Of a stretch of 8,975 bases of DNA, positions 5,967 through 8,975 are shown in pieces. This DNA is from an uncultured Bacteroidales bacterium (lineage in GTDB: Bacteria; Bacteroidota; Bacteroidia; Bacteroidales; Bacteroidaceae). The notes under the pieces were generated by a model that had not been told where the DNA came from, did not search any database, and was given only the letters and a program-made list of their open reading frames with translations. Position 1 is the first letter of the stretch; each line of letters begins with the position of its first letter. A program made the translations under genes and the position numbers. The DNA lies in the NCBI GenBank assembly GCA_902768605.1, contig CACXLY010000125.1, positions 1 through 8,975 on the forward strand. The letters run 5' to 3'.

Positions 5967-6839
5967 ATGAAACATCTCTTTGCTTTCCTTTCCGCTATTC
6001 TGCTCCTGTCTGCTTGCTCGAATAGTACAGACAGCGATGACATCATTGTTGACCCGGACCTCCACCCTATCGTTACTAATACTGGGCAGTTGCTATCCGT
6101 AGATGGCAGCAAAATGCATATTGCCTACACCTACGACGAACAGGGCCGCGTAACCAATGCCGAGCGGTTCGACTCCAGTTGGTACGTCGTGAAGTTGATA
6201 GCCGAGTACAAGTACGACGCCGACCGCATCTACATCACCTTCCAGGAGTTCGAGGAACTGCCTAACGGCGAACGGAACCATGACTACAGCCGCGACTACG
6301 TCCGCGACGACACGCTCTTCCTCCAGAATGGCAGAGTGGACAGCTGCGCAGGCGCTATGAGGCACAGGAACAACAGCTTCTGCTACAAGTTCCGCTACAA
6401 CGAACGTGGCGAGCTCACATACGTCAGGGACGACAACTTCAAGCGCAACTACTGGGGCAAGCTGGAGGAGAAGCCTTGGTACACTGAGATATACCAATTG
6501 GAATGGCAAGACGGTAACGTTCTGCACAGAACAAACATCGACCCGATAAACCGCGACACGACCGTCTGCACCTATCGTTATTCCTCGCTGACAGGTTCTT
6601 GCATCGTCAGCGAGCCGAGGAACGTCCTGCCCGACTTCGAGCCTCTCATGCAGACAGGCTACTTCGGCAAGAGCTGCAAGAACCTGTTCGAAAGCCTTGA
6701 GGCAAAGGCATATACGACGCAGACAGCCTACCAGCTCGACGAACAGGGCAATGTCGGTCTGGTGAAGTCCAACGTCACTTGGGACGACGGCGTGAGCCAC
6801 GACTATGCGTACAGCATTCGTTGGAGCGGCGACAACTGA
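5967..6839 (+). CDS. Lipoprotein of unknown function (Bacteroidales type, YD-like motifs)
   Basis: The most likely start is ATG 5967, not the in-frame ATG at 5940, because it places a short signal peptide (MKHLFAFLSAILLLSAC) at the N-terminus. The lipobox LSAC gives Cys17 as the lipidated residue, followed by an acidic linker (SNSTDSDD) that in Bacteroidota often marks export to the outer membrane surface. The mature part, in this 290-residue numbering, holds three spaced motifs of the form aromatic-x-Y-D-E-x-G-x-V: YTYDEQGRVT (54-63), FRYNERGELT (142-151) and YQLDEQGNVG (255-264). These suggest a beta-rich fold like the DUF4595 or YD-repeat lipoproteins common in gut Bacteroidales; that assignment is from memory of the pattern only. 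The gene is monocistronic with weak promoter evidence. No enzymatic motif is visible. Confidence 0.85.
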   Translation: MKHLFAFLSAILLLSACSNSTDSDDIIVDPDLHPIVTNTGQLLSVDGSKMHIAYTYDEQGRVTNAERFDSSWYVVKLIAEYKYDADRIYITFQEFEELPNGERNHDYSRDYVRDDTLFLQNGRVDSCAGAMRHRNNSFCYKFRYNERGELTYVRDDNFKRNYWGKLEEKPWYTEIYQLEWQDGNVLHRTNIDPINRDTTVCTYRYSSLTGSCIVSEPRNVLPDFEPLMQTGYFGKSCKNLFESLEAKAYTTQTAYQLDEQGNVGLVKSNVTWDDGVSHDYAYSIRWSGDN

Positions 6840-6889
6840 TGAGGCTCAGCCCTTTGCATATTTATTATGTGTTTGCTCTCTTTGGTTCG

Positions 6890-6913
6890 TTTTATGCAGG
6901 AAAATGCATAAAA
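6890..6913. repeat. Perfect inverted repeat downstream of the lipoprotein gene
   Basis: TTTTATGCA (6890-6898) and TGCATAAAA (6905-6913) form a 9-bp stem with a 6-nt loop, 50 bp past the lipoprotein stop and just before the trpB promoter region. It is A/T-rich and has no T-run after it, so it is a poor intrinsic terminator; it could equally be a protein-binding palindrome. Confidence 0.6.
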
Positions 6914-6937
6914 TGAAGCCATCGCCCTCTGATTTTT

Positions 6938-6965
6938 CACTTTTCACTTTTCACTTTTCACTTTT
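6938..6965. repeat. Heptamer tandem array, four copies, upstream of the trpB promoter
   Basis: There are four perfect copies of CACTTTT on the plus strand, preceded by TTTTT (6933-6937). The array ends 5 nt before TATCTTTG. Including the leading T-run, 33 bp are identical to the minus-strand array at 2845-2877, and the distance to the promoter element is also identical. Confidence 0.95.
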
Positions 6966-6970
6966 TTCCG

Positions 6971-6978
6971 TATCTTTG
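6971..6978 (+). promoter_or_regulatory. Bacteroidota -7 promoter element for trpB
   Basis: TATCTTTG matches the consensus TAnnTTTG exactly. The start of transcription would be near 6985, leaving a leader of about 60 nt before the trpB ATG. The -33 position falls in the heptamer array, where TTTT at 6948-6951 is 19 bp upstream of the -7 element. Confidence 0.72.
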
Positions 6979-7045
6979 CACTCGGATTCACGGTAAAAAG
7001 ATAACAAATTATGTTTTATTGGACACGTTTAATTTAAAGTAAAGT

Positions 7046-8410
7046 ATGAAAAACGTCCCTTACAAGATCTATTTGAGTGAGGAAGAGATGCCCACCAAGT
7101 GGTACAATGTGCGTGCTGACATGAAGATAAAGCCGGCACCACTGCTGAATCCAGGCACAGGACAGCCGCTTACAGCTGCTGAGATGGAACCCATCTTCTG
7201 TAAAGAACTCGTAGCGCAGGAGCTCGACAACGATACCAAGTGGTTCGACATTCCTGATGAAGTGCTCGGCTTCTACAAGATGTTCCGCCCCAGCCCACTC
7301 GTTCACGCGAAGTTCCTGGAACAGGCGCTCGACACGCCTGCCAAGATATTCTATAAGTTCGAAGGCAACAACACGAGCGGCTCGCACAAGTTGAACTCGG
7401 CTATTGCACAGGCTTACTATGCCAAGAAGCAAGGGTTGAAAGGCGTTACCACCGAGACGGGTGCAGGCCAATGGGGCACGGCGCTCAGCATGGCTTGCCA
7501 GTACTTCGGCCTCGACCTCAAGGTCTTCATGGTGAAGTGCTCATACGAGCAGAAGCCTTTCCGCCGCGAAGTCATTCGCACTTACGGCGCCAGCATCATT
7601 CCCTCGCCCAGCGACACGACTCAGGTTGGCCGCAAGATATTGGCTGAGTTCCCTGGCACAACGGGGTCACTCGGTTGCGCCATCTCTGAAGCAGTCGAGG
7701 TGGCTGTTACCAACGAAGGCTATCGCTACGAGCTGGGTAGCGTCTTGAATCAGGTACTCTTGCATCAGTCCGTTATCGGCCTCGAAGTGCAGGCAGCGCT
7801 CAAGAAGTACGGCATCAAGCCCGACATCCTCATTGGATGTACCGGTGGCGGCAGCAACCTCGGTGGCTTTGCCGCTCCTTTCCTTGGAGAAGTGCTGCGT
7901 GGCGAAGCAAACTACAAGATAATCGGAGCTGAGCCAGCCTCTTGCCCGAGCTTCACCCGAGGCGTTTATGCCTACGACTTCTGCGACACGGGTTGCATCT
8001 GCCCCTTGGCAAAGATGTACACCATCGGCAGCCAGTTCATTCCCTCGGCCAACCATGCAGGCGGACTTCGCTTCCACGGCATGAGTCCCATCCTGTCCGA
8101 ACTCTACGACGAAGGCCTCTTCGAAGCTCGCGCTTACGAGCAGACCGCAGTCTTCGAGGCAGCAGAAATCTTTGCCCGTGCAGAAGGAACACTGCCCGCT
8201 CCCGAGAGCAGCCACGCCATCCGCGCAGCCATCGACGAAGCCCTCAAATGCAAGGAAACAGGCGAAGAGAAGGTCATCGTCTTCAACCTCTCAGGCACCG
8301 GTTACTTCGACCTCTATGCCTACAAGGCCTTCAACGACGGCACGATGAGCGACTACATTCCCACCGACGAGGAAATCAAAGCCGCCCTCGACAAACTGCC
8401 AAAAGTGTGA
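7046..8410 (+). CDS. trpB: Tryptophan synthase beta chain, TrpB2 type
   Basis: The 454-residue protein matches the longer TrpB2 class, with an N-terminal extension before the catalytic domain (KWYNVRADM, RPSPLVHAKFLE). It should condense indole with L-serine to give tryptophan, using pyridoxal phosphate. Visible features are the PLP Schiff-base lysine in SGSHKLNSA (Lys115), the catalytic glutamate in ETGAGQWGTA (Glu137), the phosphate-binding loop GGGSNLGG (267-274), and the C-terminal SGTGYFDL (416-423) near the cofactor ring. TrpB2 proteins often occur without an adjacent trpA and may act alone, for instance in indole salvage; no other trp gene is in this window. It starts at ATG 7046 and is driven by the TATCTTTG promoter next to the heptamer array. 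It ends at a strong terminator. No leader peptide or trp attenuator was seen in the 60-nt leader. Confidence 0.95.
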   Translation: MKNVPYKIYLSEEEMPTKWYNVRADMKIKPAPLLNPGTGQPLTAAEMEPIFCKELVAQELDNDTKWFDIPDEVLGFYKMFRPSPLVHAKFLEQALDTPAKIFYKFEGNNTSGSHKLNSAIAQAYYAKKQGLKGVTTETGAGQWGTALSMACQYFGLDLKVFMVKCSYEQKPFRREVIRTYGASIIPSPSDTTQVGRKILAEFPGTTGSLGCAISEAVEVAVTNEGYRYELGSVLNQVLLHQSVIGLEVQAALKKYGIKPDILIGCTGGGSNLGGFAAPFLGEVLRGEANYKIIGAEPASCPSFTRGVYAYDFCDTGCICPLAKMYTIGSQFIPSANHAGGLRFHGMSPILSELYDEGLFEARAYEQTAVFEAAEIFARAEGTLPAPESSHAIRAAIDEALKCKETGEEKVIVFNLSGTGYFDLYAYKAFNDGTMSDYIPTDEEIKAALDKLPKV

Positions 8411-8431
8411 CCCCTAGCCCCCTTTAGGGGG
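8411..8431. repeat. C/G-rich hairpin immediately after the trpB stop
   Basis: CCCCC (8418-8422), loop TTTA, GGGGG (8427-8431) forms a perfect short hairpin one codon after the stop. An alternative pairing joins CCCCTA (8411-8416) with TAGGGG (8425-8430). Such CCCCTAAAGGGG-like elements occur between genes in other Bacteroidota; this is from general recollection. Confidence 0.6.
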
Positions 8432-8441
8432 AATAATAAAG

Positions 8442-8487
8442 CGCCGCAAGTTAAGACATTCATCTAAGCTTGCGGCGTTCTTTATTT
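8442..8487 (+). terminator. Intrinsic terminator of trpB
   Basis: CGCCGCAAG (8442-8450) pairs perfectly with CTTGCGGCG (8469-8477) around an 18-nt loop that can add a short TTA/TAA extension. The tail TTCTTTATTT follows directly. It lies 31 bp after the trpB stop. Confidence 0.85.
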
Positions 8488-8490
8488 ATC

Positions 8491-8600
8491 CATGTGAAGT
8501 TGGTCAACTTAACACGCCATCTTTGCAAATTAAGCACGTTAAGTTTACAAACTAGGCACGTTAAGTTTGCGAATTAGGCACGCCTAGTTTGGCAATTAGG
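8491..8600. repeat. Five contiguous 22-bp palindrome-like tandem repeats
   Basis: The units begin at 8491, 8513, 8535, 8557 and 8579, with no spacers. Units 2-5 start CACG and end with TTAAG or TTAGG/CTAGG. All centre on a T-rich/A-rich dyad: TTGGTCAA, TTTGCAAA, TTTACAAA, TTTGCGAA and TTTGGCAA. Units 3 and 4 are the most alike (CACGTTAAGTTT is shared). Several units are themselves imperfect palindromes. The array fills the gap between the trpB terminator and the shared terminator before nqrF. Confidence 0.88.
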
Positions 8601-8618
8601 TTGCCTTCGTTGTAAAAC

Positions 8619-8648
8619 AAAGCAGGCCTCCGTTGGGAAGCCTGCTTT
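8619..8648. terminator. Bidirectional terminator between trpB and nqrF
   Basis: AAAGCAGGC (8619-8627) pairs with GCCTGCTTT (8640-8648) around a 12-nt loop. On the minus strand it is followed by GTTTTAC, 20 nt after the nqrF stop. On the plus strand it is followed by TATT. It mainly serves nqrF and can back up the trpB terminator. Confidence 0.8.
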
Positions 8649-8668
8649 TATTGATGTGCGGAGGTTCG

Positions 8669-8975
8669 TTATCCTCCGAAGTTGTCGAAGCGGATCATGT
8701 CGTCCTCTACACCGAGAGAGTGCAAGAGGTCGAGCACGGTCTTTGCCATCATTGGAGGTCCGCAGAGGTAGTACTCGCAGTCCTCGGGAGCCTCGTGTGC
8801 CTTGAGGTAGGTGTCGCCCATGACGGGTGCCACGAAGCCCGGCGTGTACTTGATGCCTGCTGCATCGGCCTTCGGGTCGGGACGGTCGAGCGCCAAGTGG
8901 AAGTGGAAGTTGGGGAAGTCCTTCTCGAGCTGCAGGAAGTCGTCGAGGAAAGGAATCTCCTCCAGAGCACGTGCG
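8669..8975 (-). CDS. nqrF: Na+-translocating NADH:quinone reductase subunit F, C-terminal part
   Basis: Only the last 102 codons are in the window; the gene continues past the right edge. NqrF is the membrane-anchored subunit of the Na+-NQR complex that takes electrons from NADH through FAD and a 2Fe-2S cluster. The part seen is the NADH-binding end of the ferredoxin-reductase-like domain. It contains the FLDDFLQLEKDFPNFHFHLAL segment (before 8880), YLCGPPMM, the conserved CGPPxM nicotinamide-binding motif, and the terminal IRFDNFGG typical of NqrF. In other genomes it is the last gene of an nqrABCDEF operon, which fits the terminator just after it. Confidence 0.92.
   Translation of the reverse strand, partial: ARALEEIPFLDDFLQLEKDFPNFHFHLALDRPDPKADAAGIKYTPGFVAPVMGDTYLKAHEAPEDCEYYLCGPPMMAKTVLDLLHSLGVEDDMIRFDNFGG

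Noticed and set aside
6093..6800. Minus-strand open frame opposite the lipoprotein gene
   Set aside because: The plus-strand frame has a signal peptide, lipobox and repeated motifs; the minus frame is a Val/Leu-rich shadow.
8491..8600. CRISPR array
   Set aside because: The 22-bp units are directly contiguous with no unique spacers, the units vary, and no cas gene is nearby.
1..8975. tRNA, rRNA, phage, insertion sequence or integrase genes
   Set aside because: Looked for on both strands; no cloverleaf, transposase motif or terminal inverted repeat pair around a gene was recognised.

Overview
The window looks like Bacteroidota chromosome, most likely Prevotella or a close relative. The evidence is the long LysRS with a C-terminal extension followed by gpsA, several promoters with the Bacteroidota -7 motif TAnnTTTG, weak use of Shine-Dalgarno sites, an Na+-NQR subunit F, and short hypothetical lipoproteins and ECF sigma modules of Bacteroidales type. 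The genus is inferred from gene resemblance, not from a database search.

Layout. Positions 1-2132 (minus) carry lysS and the 5' end of gpsA, overlapping by 13 bp. Positions 2219-2801 (minus) carry a DinJ/RelB-like antitoxin and a YafQ-family toxin with their own promoter. Positions 3061-5293 (minus) hold a three-gene cluster: an exported protein of unknown function, an ECF sigma factor, and a small single-pass membrane protein that overlaps the sigma gene and is probably its regulator. The sigma gene is intact, but each neighbour is split by one +1 frame change. A non-coding stretch of about 670 bp (5294-5966) separates this cluster from a plus-strand lipoprotein gene (5967-6839). A stand-alone TrpB2-type tryptophan synthase beta gene follows (7046-8410). 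After a convergent non-coding region with two terminators comes the 3' end of nqrF (minus, to the window edge).

The most unusual content is repetitive DNA. Heptamer (7-bp period) tandem arrays occur at six places. Two arrays of four CACTTTT units each sit exactly 5 nt upstream of a TATCTTTG promoter element, one for the toxin-antitoxin operon and one for trpB. Related heptamers (ATTGACC and GTTGTCC types) lie inside lysS, where they encode an extra loop in the anticodon-binding domain. ATTGACC-type heptamers also form a 34-bp inverted repeat inside the membrane-protein gene. A second repeat class is palindromic: three tandem hairpins at 5736-5803 and five contiguous 22-bp units at 8491-8600, with similar cores and variable arms.

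No phage, insertion sequence, CRISPR array, tRNA or rRNA was seen. The housekeeping genes (lysS, gpsA, trpB, nqrF) share no obvious pathway; the accessory genes and repeats lie between them.
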